64,000 nucleotides of DNA, from the NCBI GenBank assembly GCA_023213215.1, contig CP096136.1:1550001-1614000 (forward strand), read 5' to 3'. The notes below the pieces were generated by a model that searched no databases, was not told the origin of the DNA, and saw nothing but the letters and a program-made list of their open reading frames with translations. Position 1 is the first letter of the stretch; each line of letters begins with the position of its first letter. Source of the stretch: Flavobacterium sp. JAD_PAG50586_2 (GTDB taxonomy: Bacteria; Bacteroidota; Bacteroidia; Flavobacteriales; Flavobacteriaceae). The position numbers were made by a program, and so were the translations under genes. Below are positions 26,898-35,828 of this stretch, in pieces.

Positions 26898-27593
26898 ATG
26901 ATTTTACTTCAAGATATTCTATCTGCCATTCCGCTAGGTTTCTTTCTGAGTTTTATGATTGGACCGGTTTTCTTTGTATTACTTGAAACCAGTGTTGTAA
27001 AAGGATTTAGAGCCGCAGTAATGTTTGATTTAGGTGTGGTTTTGGCCGATATTGTCTTTATTACCATCGCTTTTTTTAGTAGTTATCGCCTAATCCAAAG
27101 CATAAAGGATGATCCCGCATTGTTTATTTTTGGCGGAATCGTAATGCTGACTTACGGTATTATCTCATTTATCAACAACCGAAAACAGGAAAAGAAAATC
27201 AATATAGACGCCATTGATCCAAAGGAATTAGCAAAGACCAATTATCTTTCTTTATTCATTAAGGGTTTTTTCCTCAATTTTATCAATATTGGCGTACTCG
27301 GTTTTTGGCTCGCCATCCTGATTACTATAGGTCCACAACTAGAACTGAAGACCTCAAGAATGCTGACGTTCTTTACCACATTAATCATAACGTATTTCAT
27401 TACCGACCTGTTTAAGATACTTTTAGCCAAGCAATTAAGAAAACAACTCAACCAAAAAAACATCCTGTTAATCAAGAAATTCATAAGTATTGTTTTGATT
27501 GTTTGTGGTATTGTTTTGCTTTCTCAAGCCTGGTTTCCACGGGAACAAAAGATTGTGAATAAGGCAATAGAAAAACTCGAGCATGAGCAATAA
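26898..27593 (+). CDS. LysE-family exporter
   Basis: A 231-residue inner-membrane transporter with about six hydrophobic segments. The N-terminus AIPLGFFLSFMIGPVFFVLLE includes the GP signature of the LysE/RhtB superfamily, which exports amino acids or related small molecules. It is probably co-transcribed with the AraC-type regulator that begins 2 bp after its stop codon. The substrate cannot be told. Confidence 0.85.
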   Translation: MILLQDILSAIPLGFFLSFMIGPVFFVLLETSVVKGFRAAVMFDLGVVLADIVFITIAFFSSYRLIQSIKDDPALFIFGGIVMLTYGIISFINNRKQEKKINIDAIDPKELAKTNYLSLFIKGFFLNFINIGVLGFWLAILITIGPQLELKTSRMLTFFTTLIITYFITDLFKILLAKQLRKQLNQKNILLIKKFISIVLIVCGIVLLSQAWFPREQKIVNKAIEKLEHEQ

Positions 27594-27595
27594 TT

Positions 27596-28603
27596 ATGAT
27601 TCAAACCCTTCAAATAGTCACTTTACTTCAGGGAATATTTTTACTTGTAATACTTTATAAGAATAAAAAAAACTATACCTACAACAACTATTTTTACTTA
27701 AATGCGACTTTAATTTCCTTATTGATTTATTTAATAGGAGATAATAACAACAATCTATTTATTTCTGATATAGATGTCTTTTTAGTTGATAATACCTTGT
27801 TTATCACGTTTTTTTTGTTGTTTCTGAAAAACCTCAGAAATCAAAAACCAATTCAGTTTTCTGAGATATTCTATTATTCAATTCCGACCATTTTATATAG
27901 CTGTATCGAGGTGTATGAACTCGTTTTTAGGGAAACGGAAACCATCGAAAGAATGGAATACCTGTTGTACCTAATTTTTGTAATTTATCTGATAAGAGCC
28001 TTTTTTTACACCTTAAAATTATCGGTTCCCCTACTTATAAAAACGCCTTTTTATTTATTGATTATCTCCTTATTGATTAATTACAGCACAATTTTTTTCA
28101 CCTTTGATTTGCTAAACGTCAGAAACTTTCATGCCATCCTAATTTTTGTAATTGCTTTTGTCTTTTATTATTTGACCTATTTGTTTGTATTAAAATATGA
28201 TTTTATAACTAAGCCTGTTGTGGTTAATAAGTATAAAAACTCGTCCTTACATCTTACTGATGTTGAAGCTTATAAAAAAAGGATTATCGAGGCGATGGAA
28301 ACGGATAAAGTCTTTACAGACGCGAACCTGTCATTGCAAACGTTTAGTGAAAGTGTAGCTATTCCGAAACATTACATTTCCGAAATCCTTAGCGTTCATT
28401 TAAATACTAATTTCCAGGATTTTGTTAACGAATACCGGGTTGCCGAATTTATAAAATTATATTCCAATCCGGATAATGATCATTTTTCCATTCTTGGACT
28501 TGCCACTTCAGCTGGATTTAAAAATAAGGCTACTTTCAATGCTAACTTTAAGAAAATCAAAGGTGTATCTCCAACAGAATACAAACTTAACCATCAGCCA
28601 TAA
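27596..28603 (+). CDS. Membrane-bound AraC-family transcriptional regulator
   Basis: A 335-residue protein with about seven N-terminal membrane segments (LQIVTLLQGIFLLVILYKN onward to ~residue 200) and a C-terminal AraC/XylS helix-turn-helix pair (~residues 245-330: LQTFSESVAIPKHYISEIL and ILGLATSAGFKNKATFNANF). This layout suggests a one-component sensor acting from the membrane. It directly follows the LysE-type exporter gene and could control it. The signal is unknown. Confidence 0.85.
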   Translation: MIQTLQIVTLLQGIFLLVILYKNKKNYTYNNYFYLNATLISLLIYLIGDNNNNLFISDIDVFLVDNTLFITFFLLFLKNLRNQKPIQFSEIFYYSIPTILYSCIEVYELVFRETETIERMEYLLYLIFVIYLIRAFFYTLKLSVPLLIKTPFYLLIISLLINYSTIFFTFDLLNVRNFHAILIFVIAFVFYYLTYLFVLKYDFITKPVVVNKYKNSSLHLTDVEAYKKRIIEAMETDKVFTDANLSLQTFSESVAIPKHYISEILSVHLNTNFQDFVNEYRVAEFIKLYSNPDNDHFSILGLATSAGFKNKATFNANFKKIKGVSPTEYKLNHQP

Positions 28604-28668
28604 TCGGTCTATTAGTCCATTCTAATTATACCTTACCTCTATTATTAGCATACGGTTTTTTTAGCTTC

Positions 28669-28676
28669 TACTTTTG
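28669..28676 (+). promoter_or_regulatory. -7 box TACTTTTG for the LTA-synthase-like gene
   Basis: TACTTTTG matches TAnnTTTG 39 bp before the ATG at 28716. No clear TTG at -33. Confidence 0.45.
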
Positions 28677-28715
28677 TAATCACTTCTCTCCATAAGTGTT
28701 TTATCTAAAAAAGTA

Positions 28716-30674
28716 ATGAAAGAAATATCTCGAAACCGCTATGCGATCCTACAAAACTTTATTGCCGTTTATTGTTCTTTAGGCTTTGCCATAAGACTGA
28801 TTCTGTTTATCATGTCGTTTAAATCTATCGATTTTTCTATACTGATTATTGTTAAGATATTCGGAATGGGATTGCTGTTTGATTTTGGAACAGCCGTGTT
28901 TTTTATTTTGCCCTATGCTATGTATATCTTGCTCTTTCCCTCTAAAAAAACTGGAAATGCAGCCGATAAAATCCTTACTTATAACATCTTGTTTTTTACA
29001 TTTTTTATTACGGTTTTCTCCTTTTTGGCTGAGTTTCCGTTTTGGAGCGAATTCAACACCCGATTTAATTTTATTGCAGTTGATTATTTGATTTATACTT
29101 ATGAAGTAGTTGAAAACATAAATCAGTCTTATCCGTTGCCAATACTGATTCTTTTCCTGCTGGCACTTACAGGTTTATTCTTCCTTTATTTCCATAAGAC
29201 AAAAAAATTTCAATTTACTTTTTCGAACCCAATGGCTTTTAAAAGTAAAGTTGCCTACACTTTGGTTTTAGCTTTTATAAGCTTCATTTATATCCAATTT
29301 GTAACCAATGATTTGGCTGAGTATGGAAGGAATCAGTATGGGAATGAGCTGTCAAAAAATGGTGTCTATTCTTTCTTTGCAGCTTTTCGTTCCAATGAAT
29401 TGGATTACGAAACTTTCTATCAAAAATTACCGGAAAAAGATGCATTTTCACTTGTCAAAAAAGACATTAAACAAAGCAATCAAGATTATCTTTCCAATAC
29501 CATGACAAGCCTGGAGAGAAAGGTTAGCAATTCGGGAACAGAAACCCATCCTAACATTGTATTGGTCTGCATAGAGAGCTTCGGTGCTGAGTTCATGACT
29601 GCATTTGGCAACACGCAAAACCTAACGCCCAACCTTGATAAAATGGCGGAAGAGAGCATCTTTTTTACCAATCTTTATGCTACAGGAACGCGAACTGTAA
29701 GAGGAATGGAAGCGCTGACACTATCTGTTCCGCCCACACCTGGAAATAGTATTGTAAGACGTCAGCATAATGCTAATCTATATTCTATTGCAACTGTTTT
29801 AAAACAGAAAAAATACAATTTGAATTTCATTTATGGTGGCGATGGCTATTTCGATAATATGAACACGTTTTTTGGCGGCCAGGGATTCAATATTGTAGAC
29901 AGGAATCGGGGAAATCCTCTTGCAGATGATATAAAAACCAAGCGAATCAATATTGAGGACGATGAAGTTACGTTTGAAAATGCCTGGGGAATCTGCGATC
30001 AGGATATCTATAATAAAACCCTGAAAATTGCTGATGCCAATTATAAAACCGGACAGCCTTTTTTCAATTTCATCATGACTACATCAAACCACAAACCTTA
30101 TTCCTTTCCCAAAAACACCATTGATATGCCTCAGGGAAAACGGGAATCGGTTATAAAATACACCGATTATGCCATTGGAAAATTCATTAATGAAGCCAAA
30201 AGCAAACCCTGGTTTAAAAATACCGTATTTATTTTTATTGCCGACCATTGTGCCAACAGCGCCGGGAAATGGGAAGTGAATATTGATAAGCATCACATTC
30301 CGGCAATGATCTATAATGCCAATATAGCTCCGGAAAAGGTAAGTAAGTTGGTTTCCCAAATAGATATTATGCCAACGCTTTTTGGATACCTGAACTGGAG
30401 TTACAACACTTCATTATACGGAAAGGATATTCGTCTAATGCAGCCCAATGAAGAACGTGCTCTGTTAGGAAATTATAGAACCATTGGTCTTTTGCAGAAC
30501 CATACTTTCACAGAAATCAACGATAAAAAGCAATGCCACCAATACTCTTGGAATACCGCAACTAAGGAAATGAAAGCAATAAAAACTCAAAATAATGTTT
30601 TAAAAAACAGTACAATAGCTAATTATCAGACCGCGAGTTATCGTTTTAAAAATGGTTATATGAAGGTAAAGTAG
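28716..30674 (+). CDS. LTA synthase/sulfatase-family membrane enzyme
   Basis: A 652-residue inner-membrane enzyme. About five N-terminal membrane helices (to ~residue 190) precede an extracytoplasmic sulfatase-fold domain with IVLVCIESFGAEFM (metal ligand Glu), TNLYATGTRTVRGMEAL (catalytic Thr region), FIYGGDGYFDNMNTFFGG and FIADHCAN (metal ligands Asp-His). Relatives transfer phosphoglycerol or phosphoethanolamine to envelope glycans or lipids. In a Gram-negative host, lipid or polysaccharide decoration is more likely than lipoteichoic acid. Its own promoter and a downstream inverted repeat suggest a single-gene transcript. Confidence 0.85.
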   Translation: MKEISRNRYAILQNFIAVYCSLGFAIRLILFIMSFKSIDFSILIIVKIFGMGLLFDFGTAVFFILPYAMYILLFPSKKTGNAADKILTYNILFFTFFITVFSFLAEFPFWSEFNTRFNFIAVDYLIYTYEVVENINQSYPLPILILFLLALTGLFFLYFHKTKKFQFTFSNPMAFKSKVAYTLVLAFISFIYIQFVTNDLAEYGRNQYGNELSKNGVYSFFAAFRSNELDYETFYQKLPEKDAFSLVKKDIKQSNQDYLSNTMTSLERKVSNSGTETHPNIVLVCIESFGAEFMTAFGNTQNLTPNLDKMAEESIFFTNLYATGTRTVRGMEALTLSVPPTPGNSIVRRQHNANLYSIATVLKQKKYNLNFIYGGDGYFDNMNTFFGGQGFNIVDRNRGNPLADDIKTKRINIEDDEVTFENAWGICDQDIYNKTLKIADANYKTGQPFFNFIMTTSNHKPYSFPKNTIDMPQGKRESVIKYTDYAIGKFINEAKSKPWFKNTVFIFIADHCANSAGKWEVNIDKHHIPAMIYNANIAPEKVSKLVSQIDIMPTLFGYLNWSYNTSLYGKDIRLMQPNEERALLGNYRTIGLLQNHTFTEINDKKQCHQYSWNTATKEMKAIKTQNNVLKNSTIANYQTASYRFKNGYMKVK

Positions 30675-30691
30675 ATATTAGTTCTACAACC

Positions 30692-30745
30692 TTTGTAACA
30701 ATTTTTTTGTAACATTCTATTTTGTTACAGTTTTTTTGTTACAAA
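30692..30745. repeat. Nested GTAACA inverted repeats, possible terminator
   Basis: TTTGTAACA at 30692 and 30706 faces TGTTACA at 30723 and TGTTACAAA at 30737, giving nested stems; the right arms carry runs of T. It lies 17 bp after the LTA-synthase-like stop and may end that transcript. Confidence 0.55.
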
Positions 30746-30880
30746 TTCCTACCTGATTTTTTCTCGGTAAATAACGTCTGGATTTGAATACTATTTTACT
30801 AAAGATTTACAATAAAAAAACCTCCAATTTTCCGGTGATCTTGTCGGATTCTACACTAACTTTCTAAATTTTACAATAAA

Positions 30881-31150
30881 AAACCTCCAGGTTTCTTTAA
30901 CTTTTAGGAGTTCTCGTCCGAATTCGAACGAATATCTTTAATTAATTTTTCTTAAAAATTAAAAATAAAAAAACCTCTAGGTTTCTTTAACTTTTAGGAG
31001 TTCTCGTCCGGATTCGAACGAATATCTTTAATTAATTTTTCTTAAAAATTAAAAATACAAAAACCTCCAGGTTTCTTTAACTTTTAGGAGTTCTCGTCCG
31101 GATTCGAACGAATATCTTTAATTAATTTTTCTTAAAAATTAAAAATAAAA
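30881..31150. repeat. Three 90-bp tandem repeats carrying a tRNA-Cys 3'-end fragment
   Basis: AAACCTC occurs at 30881, 30971, 31061 and 31151, an exact 90-bp period. The three full units are nearly identical. Each holds (minus strand) GTTCGAATCCGGACGA, the T-arm sequence of the neighbouring tRNA-Cys (one base differs in the first unit), and an AAACCTNNAGGTTT palindrome followed by T-rich sequence like the tRNA-Cys terminator. The fourth AAACCTC is that real terminator. A decayed copy starts near 30818. No ORF. Confidence 0.9.
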
Positions 31151-31173
31151 AAACCTCTCACAGGGAGAGGTTT
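31151..31173 (-). terminator. Terminator of tRNA-Cys
   Basis: Perfect 9-bp stem AAACCTCTC / GAGAGGTTT with a 5-nt loop, followed on the minus strand by a T-rich tail (bases 31150-31141). Confidence 0.85.
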
Positions 31174-31181
31174 AATTTCTG

Positions 31182-31252
31182 AGGCATCGTCCGGATTCGA
31201 ACCGGAGTAGACGGTTTTGCAGACCGGTGCCTAGCCGCTCGGCCACGATGCC
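31182..31252 (-). tRNA. tRNA-Cys (GCA)
   Basis: The minus strand folds as a cloverleaf: acceptor GGCATCG / CGATGCC, anticodon loop CTGCAAA (anticodon GCA), T-arm TCCGG-TTCGAAT-CCGGA. The discriminator base is T, as is usual for tRNA-Cys. CCA is not encoded. It has its own strong promoter at 31263-31270 and a terminator. Confidence 0.95.
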
Positions 31253-31262
31253 GTTGTGCCGG

Positions 31263-31270
31263 CAAATATA
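31263..31270 (-). promoter_or_regulatory. tRNA-Cys promoter (TTTG-N18-TATATTTG)
   Basis: Minus-strand TATATTTG, with TTTG 18 bp upstream, ends 10 bp before the first tRNA base. It is the best full match to the Bacteroidota promoter consensus in this window. Confidence 0.75.
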
Positions 31271-31346
31271 GACTTTTTTTGAAAGTTGCAAAGATTAAAG
31301 GATTATCAGCAAAAAAATACTTTGTAATCCAGGATGTAATTAGCAC

Positions 31347-31706
31347 TTAACTTCTGTATTCTTCCATTTCAATAGTAACGGCTTCAACATCACCGCCAAT
31401 TGGAGGATTGAGTTTGGAAACCGCTAAAAGAATTCGGGAAACCGATGGTATTTCCCTGAAGATTCTATCAAGTATTCGGTGTGCAACATGCTCTAATAAT
31501 TTGGAACGTATCGCCATTTCCTCTTCTACAATCCGGTTTAAAAGCACATAATCAACGGTATCTTTGAGTTCATCAGAAAGCGCAGATTTCCTTAAATCGG
31601 TTTTAATTTCCAAATCTACACGGTAATCAGAACCAATACGTGCTTCTTCTTCTAAACAACCATGAAAGGAAAACGTTCGGATATTTTTAAGTTTTATGGT
31701 ACCCAT
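31347..31706 (-). CDS. folB: Dihydroneopterin aldolase
   Basis: Folate pathway enzyme converting dihydroneopterin to hydroxymethyl-dihydropterin. I start at MGTIKLKNIRTFSFHGCLEEE (31706), the usual FolB beginning, not at the longer upstream option, giving 119 residues. Signatures: FHGCLEEEARIG (active-site Glu), TVDYVLLNRIVEEEM, and LEHVAHRILDRI. Complete. It is divergent from glnS. Confidence 0.9.
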   Translation of the reverse strand: MGTIKLKNIRTFSFHGCLEEEARIGSDYRVDLEIKTDLRKSALSDELKDTVDYVLLNRIVEEEMAIRSKLLEHVAHRILDRIFREIPSVSRILLAVSKLNPPIGGDVEAVTIEMEEYRS

Positions 31707-31795
31707 ATTTATAGTATTCAGCCACAGTATTCCAGTTAGAGTATTTAGTTTCACAAGAAAACTGTAAACCGTAAACCGAAAACTGTAAACTTTTT

Positions 31796-31803
31796 TATCT
31801 TTG
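31796..31803 (+). promoter_or_regulatory. -7 box TATCTTTG for glnS
   Basis: TATCTTTG lies 17 bp before the glnS ATG and overlaps no gene. Just upstream is a partly repeated stretch of CTGTAAAC-like words. Confidence 0.55.
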
Positions 31804-31820
31804 CTAAAATTACAAAAATA

Positions 31821-33506
31821 ATGTCAACAGAAGAGAAGTCCCTTAATTTCATTGAACAAATAATAGAGGAAGATTTGAAAAATGGTTTGTCCAATGACAA
31901 ATTACGTTTTCGTTTTCCGCCTGAGCCTAATGGCTATTTGCACGTGGGTCATGCCAGTGCGATTTGTTTAAACTTTGGCTTAGGAATTGATTATCAGGCG
32001 CCGGTAAACCTGCGTTTTGACGATACGAATCCCGCAAAGGAAGAACAGGAATATGTAGATGCTATTAAAAGGGATATCGAATGGCTTGGTTATAAATGGA
32101 ATAACGAATGTTACGCCTCTGATTATTTCCAGCAATTATACGATTGGGCTATCGAGTTTATTAAAACCGGAAAGGCTTATGTTGACAGCCAGTCTTCAGA
32201 AGAAATGGCCATCCAAAAAGGAACCCCAACAACTCCCGGAACTGATTCACCCTTCAGAAACCGATCTGTCGAAGAGAATTTGGATTTGTTTACACGAATG
32301 AAAAATGGAGAATTTCCTAACGGAACCCATATCCTTCGTGCCAAAATAGATATGACGCACAACAATATGCTGATGCGTGATCCAATAATGTACCGAATAC
32401 TGCATGCGCATCACCACAGAACCGGAAATGACTGGTGTATTTATCCTATGTATGACTGGGCTCATGGTGAAAGTGATTACCTGGAACAGATTTCACATTC
32501 CTTCTGTACGCTTGAGTTTTTGCCTCACAGGGAATTATATGATTGGTTTTTAGACCAGGTTTACGATAGCAAAAAAGTAAGACCAAAACAAAGGGAATTT
32601 GCACGCAGGAACTTGTCGCATACCGTAGTTTCGAAAAGGAAGCTATTGCAATTAGTTGAAGAAAAACACGTTACCTCTTGGGATGATCCTCGTATGAGTA
32701 CCATTTCCGGAATGAGAAGGCGTGGTTATCCGCCAATGGCTATCCGAAATTTTGCGAATACCATTGGAATTGCGAAGCGAACTAATCTTATTGATGTTTC
32801 GCTTTTGGAGTTTTGCGTTCGGGAAGATTTAAACAAAACGGCACCAAGGGTTATGGCCGTTTTGAATCCGGTGAAGTTGATTATCACTAATTATCCGGAA
32901 GGAAAGGAAGAAATCCTCGATGCAGAGAACAGTCAGGAAGATCCAAGTTTAGGTTTCAGGAAAGTTCCATTTTCAAGGGAATTATATATCGAAAGAGAAG
33001 ATTTTCAGGAAGAGGCCAATAAAAAGTTCTTCCGATTGACATTAGGAACAGAAGTCCGTTTGAAAAATGCTTATATCATTAAAGGAGAATCAGTTGTAAA
33101 GGATTCAGCCGGAAATATTACCGAAATTCACTGTACTTACGATGAAGATTCCCGAAGTGGAAGCGGTTCTGAAGCCAGTCAAAGAAAGGTAAAAGGAACG
33201 ATTCACTGGGTTTCTATCAATCATGCCCTTGAAGCAGAAGTTAGGATATATGATCGTCTTTTTACGCATGAAAATCCGGATGGAGATAAAGAGGTTGATT
33301 TTAAGGAATACATCAATCCCAATTCATTGGAAGTTATTAAAGGTTATTTGGAACCAAGTCTGGCCACAGCCAAAAACGGAGAACGATTCCAATTCCAACG
33401 TTTGGGGTATTATTGTGTGGATAAGGATTCTTCTGCAGAAAAATTGGTTTTTAACAAAACAGTTGGCTTGAGGGATACTTGGGCAAAAGTTGAAAACAAG
33501 GAATAA
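31821..33506 (+). CDS. glnS: Glutaminyl-tRNA synthetase
   Basis: A class I aminoacyl-tRNA synthetase, 561 residues, charging tRNA-Gln. N-terminal Rossmann motif FRFPPEPNGYLHVGHASAI (HVGH = HIGH motif), LRFDDTNPAKE, and the KMSKS-like loop TVVSKRKLLQL are all present, followed by the anticodon-binding beta-barrels (SGSGSEASQRKVKGTIHWV). Length is normal. A terminator follows at 33531. A second synthetase of the same class, gltX, lies at 39.0-40.5 kb; the motifs clearly separate the two. Confidence 0.96.
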   Translation: MSTEEKSLNFIEQIIEEDLKNGLSNDKLRFRFPPEPNGYLHVGHASAICLNFGLGIDYQAPVNLRFDDTNPAKEEQEYVDAIKRDIEWLGYKWNNECYASDYFQQLYDWAIEFIKTGKAYVDSQSSEEMAIQKGTPTTPGTDSPFRNRSVEENLDLFTRMKNGEFPNGTHILRAKIDMTHNNMLMRDPIMYRILHAHHHRTGNDWCIYPMYDWAHGESDYLEQISHSFCTLEFLPHRELYDWFLDQVYDSKKVRPKQREFARRNLSHTVVSKRKLLQLVEEKHVTSWDDPRMSTISGMRRRGYPPMAIRNFANTIGIAKRTNLIDVSLLEFCVREDLNKTAPRVMAVLNPVKLIITNYPEGKEEILDAENSQEDPSLGFRKVPFSRELYIEREDFQEEANKKFFRLTLGTEVRLKNAYIIKGESVVKDSAGNITEIHCTYDEDSRSGSGSEASQRKVKGTIHWVSINHALEAEVRIYDRLFTHENPDGDKEVDFKEYINPNSLEVIKGYLEPSLATAKNGERFQFQRLGYYCVDKDSSAEKLVFNKTVGLRDTWAKVENKE

Positions 33507-33530
33507 TCTAAAATAGATTTTATTAATGTA

Positions 33531-33557
33531 AAGCTCACTTTTATAGTGGGCTTTTTT
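33531..33557 (+). terminator. Rho-independent terminator after glnS
   Basis: Stem AAGCTCACT / AGTGGGCTT with loop TTTAT, followed by T6. The rest of the 281-bp gap to the next gene shows nothing clear. Confidence 0.8.
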
Positions 33558-33787
33558 ATTATTTGTAAAACTTATAGAGATTTTAAAACTTATCATTTTA
33601 AACAATCAAAATCGGCTTTCATAAATGATTTTTATTGCACTTTTAAAAATCCTGAAAGGAAAACTACAATTCACTGAATAAACTTTCGGGAATTCGCCTT
33701 AAAATAAGTTTTTGTTGTTTAACCCGTTTTTAACACAACATTTAAAGGATTTTTTGTAAATTCACTTAAATTAAAAATTATAATATT

Positions 33788-34153
33788 ATGTCAGGCAATA
33801 ACGGAAATGGAGTTTTAGCACTTTTAGCAGGTGCTGCAATTGGAGCAGCGTTAGGAATTTTATTTGCTCCTGAAAAAGGTTCAAAAACCAGAGAAAAAAT
33901 AAAAGATAAATTCAAGGATGGAATCGACGATTTAAAAGATCGCGCAAAATCAAAATGGGATTCATTTGATGATGAAACCAAAGAGAAATTTTCGAACACT
34001 AAGGAAGTACTTCAGGAAAGAGTGGAGGATTTACTTTCCAGTACAAGTTACAAAGCCGAAGAAGCGATTAGTTATCTGGAAGAGAAATTAGCGGAGCTTA
34101 AAAACAAAACGCCAAACTTCAGAAATAATGGCCTTAGAAGAATTAAAAGATAA
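33788..34153 (+). CDS. YtxH domain-containing protein
   Basis: A 121-residue protein with an N-terminal glycine-rich hydrophobic helix (GNGVLALLAGAAIGAALGIL) followed by the YtxH signature FAPEKGSKTREKIKD and a long charged amphipathic helix. YtxH proteins are often general-stress or envelope-associated; no activity is known. Its last 26 bp overlap the start of the next gene, so the two are translationally coupled. Confidence 0.85.
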   Translation: MSGNNGNGVLALLAGAAIGAALGILFAPEKGSKTREKIKDKFKDGIDDLKDRAKSKWDSFDDETKEKFSNTKEVLQERVEDLLSSTSYKAEEAISYLEEKLAELKNKTPNFRNNGLRRIKR

Positions 34154-34481
34154 TGTAGAGGACATTCAGGAAAATACAAAAGCTTATATAGAAGATACAA
34201 TTGCCTACTATAAGCTTTGGGGTTTTAAGGTAGCCATGAAGTCAACGACCTTAATCCTTAAATTTACGCTGATTGCTATTTGCCTTATGATTGTTTTGCT
34301 ATTCGTTTCCGTTGCCGGAGCTTTGGCTTTGGGTAATGCTTTTGATAGCAATGTTTTAGGATTTTTAGCTGTAGCCGGAATTTACCTGATATTGGTTTTA
34401 CTACTGTTTTTGGTAAAAGACAAAATAGTGGAAGGTCCAATCCTGGAGAAATTCTCAGAAATATTTTTTAACGAAGACTAA
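34128..34481 (+). CDS. Holin-superfamily-like membrane protein
   Basis: A 117-residue protein. After a charged helix (MALEELKDNVEDIQENTKAY) come two adjacent membrane helices (STTLILKFTLIAICLMIVLL and LGFLAVAGIYLILVLLLFL). This resembles the Phage_holin_3_6/YqjE group, which is chromosomal and often pairs with YtxH or YqjD-type proteins. There is no endolysin or phage gene nearby, so a lysis role is unlikely. Confidence 0.65.
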   Translation: MALEELKDNVEDIQENTKAYIEDTIAYYKLWGFKVAMKSTTLILKFTLIAICLMIVLLFVSVAGALALGNAFDSNVLGFLAVAGIYLILVLLLFLVKDKIVEGPILEKFSEIFFNED

Positions 34482-34483
34482 TT

Positions 34484-34738
34484 ATGGAACCGAAAAAATA
34501 TGCATCCTACGCTGAAATCGATCACGATTTAAAGATACTGAAAGTGGAAAGGGAAATCCATTACCAGAAAATAATTTTGAGTATTGATAAAACCAAAGAA
34601 ACGATTATGCCTTCAAAATCGGTTTCCTTTGTTGGCGATGTTTTGCAAAAAGCAACCACAGGACCAATAGGAACCATCTTAAAGATAGCTGTTCCTTATG
34701 CAATCAATTGGTATATAAACAGAAAAAGAGGCGATTAA
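34484..34738 (+). CDS. Small conserved-looking hypothetical protein
   Basis: An 84-residue protein of unknown function, beginning 2 bp after the holin-like gene. The charged helical N-terminus (MEPKKYASYAEIDHDLKIL) is followed by a moderately hydrophobic C-terminal segment (IGTILKIAVPYAINWYINRK). It probably works with the YtxH and holin-like proteins at the membrane. The stop codon sits in the loop of a terminator. Confidence 0.7.
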   Translation: MEPKKYASYAEIDHDLKILKVEREIHYQKIILSIDKTKETIMPSKSVSFVGDVLQKATTGPIGTILKIAVPYAINWYINRKRGD

Positions 34739-34750
34739 GCCTCTTTTTTA
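34727..34750 (+). terminator. Terminator of the YtxH operon
   Basis: Stem AGAGGC / GCCTCT, loop GATTAA, then a run of seven T. It begins inside the last codons of the 84-residue gene. Confidence 0.85.
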
Positions 34751-34767
34751 TTTTAAACCTTTAAAGA

Positions 34768-35781
34768 TTATTTCTTTGGTGGTTGTGGTGGTTGCGGTTT
34801 TGTATCTTCAGGATTTGAAGTATCAGACGGATTGTAATCTAATGCAGTATGATTTCCTGATTTCTTTGGCTTTTTAGGCTGGTTTCTCATAGTTTCAGAA
34901 ACTTGGTTCGAAGCAGCAAAACTGGCTACCATATTGTTCAACATATCACTTCCTGCCTGAGGAGAATTAGGTAACAAAATCAGGTTCGAATTGGTATCAG
35001 CACCAATAGCCTGTAAAGTATCATAATGCTGGGTAACAACAATTAGCGCTGAAGCTTCATGAGAACCGATTCCAACTTCGTTTAAAACAGCAACACTTTC
35101 TACCAATCCTCGTGCAATTTCCCTACGTTGATCGGCAATACCCTGACCTTGTAATTTTTTGCTTTCTGCTTCTGCTTTTGCTTTGGCTACGATTCTGATT
35201 CGTTGTGCATCTGATTCGAACATTGCAGCAGTTTTTTCTCTTTCAGCAGCATTGATACGATTCATCGCATTCTTAACCTGGATATCCGGATCAATATCTG
35301 TTACCAAAGTGTTGATAATGTCGTAACCATAAGTCGTCATCGCTTCGTTTAGTTCGCGTTTTACAGCAATAGCAATATCGTCTTTTCTGATAAACACATC
35401 ATCCAGAATCAGTTTTGGAACTTCAGCACGAACTACATCAAATACATAAGCTGTAATTTGGTCATGAGGATATTCTAATTTGTAAAACGCTTCATAAACG
35501 TGTTCCGGAATTACTTTAAACTGTACCGAAACTTTCATTTTAACAAACACATTATCTTTGGTCTGCGTTTCAATGATAACGTCTAATTGTTGAATTCTTA
35601 AGTTCACACGGCCTGCAATCCTGTCAATTATAGGAAGTTTAAGTTGCAAACCTGAATTTCGGATGCTTAGAAACTTTCCAAAACGCTCAACAACCACTGC
35701 AGTTTGTTGCTTGACAGTGAAGAACGAAGAAAACAGGATTATTAAACCAAAGACCAATAAAGCAATTAAGATTGGATTCAT
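34768..35781 (-). CDS. SPFH/Band 7 (stomatin-like) protein
   Basis: A 337-residue membrane-anchored scaffold protein. An N-terminal helix (LIALLVFGLIILFSSFF) is followed by the SPFH domain (VVVERFGKFLSIRNSGLQLKLP; DNVFVKMKVSVQFKVI), then a coiled-coil region rich in E/A/K (NRINAAEREKTAAMFESDAQ) and a Pro/Lys-rich tail. Family members form membrane microdomain oligomers and often modulate proteases. No NfeD partner gene is adjacent. It is divergent from the outer-membrane protein gene at 35861. Confidence 0.9.
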   Translation of the reverse strand: MNPILIALLVFGLIILFSSFFTVKQQTAVVVERFGKFLSIRNSGLQLKLPIIDRIAGRVNLRIQQLDVIIETQTKDNVFVKMKVSVQFKVIPEHVYEAFYKLEYPHDQITAYVFDVVRAEVPKLILDDVFIRKDDIAIAVKRELNEAMTTYGYDIINTLVTDIDPDIQVKNAMNRINAAEREKTAAMFESDAQRIRIVAKAKAEAESKKLQGQGIADQRREIARGLVESVAVLNEVGIGSHEASALIVVTQHYDTLQAIGADTNSNLILLPNSPQAGSDMLNNMVASFAASNQVSETMRNQPKKPKKSGNHTALDYNPSDTSNPEDTKPQPPQPPKK

Positions 35782-35828
35782 AATTTTTTAAATATTAAGG
35801 TTAGTAAAGTTGTTGTACGAAAAAAATG

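Noticed and set aside
27535-27552. Third parS site (TTTCCACGGGAACA)
   Set aside because: Five mismatches to the consensus and within LysE coding sequence.
30881-31150. Additional tRNA genes in the 90-bp repeats
   Set aside because: Only the T-arm region is present; no acceptor, D-arm or anticodon arm can be folded.
34128-34481. Prophage remnant (holin)
   Set aside because: No other phage genes; the holin-like protein is coupled to a YtxH gene as in chromosomal envelope operons.
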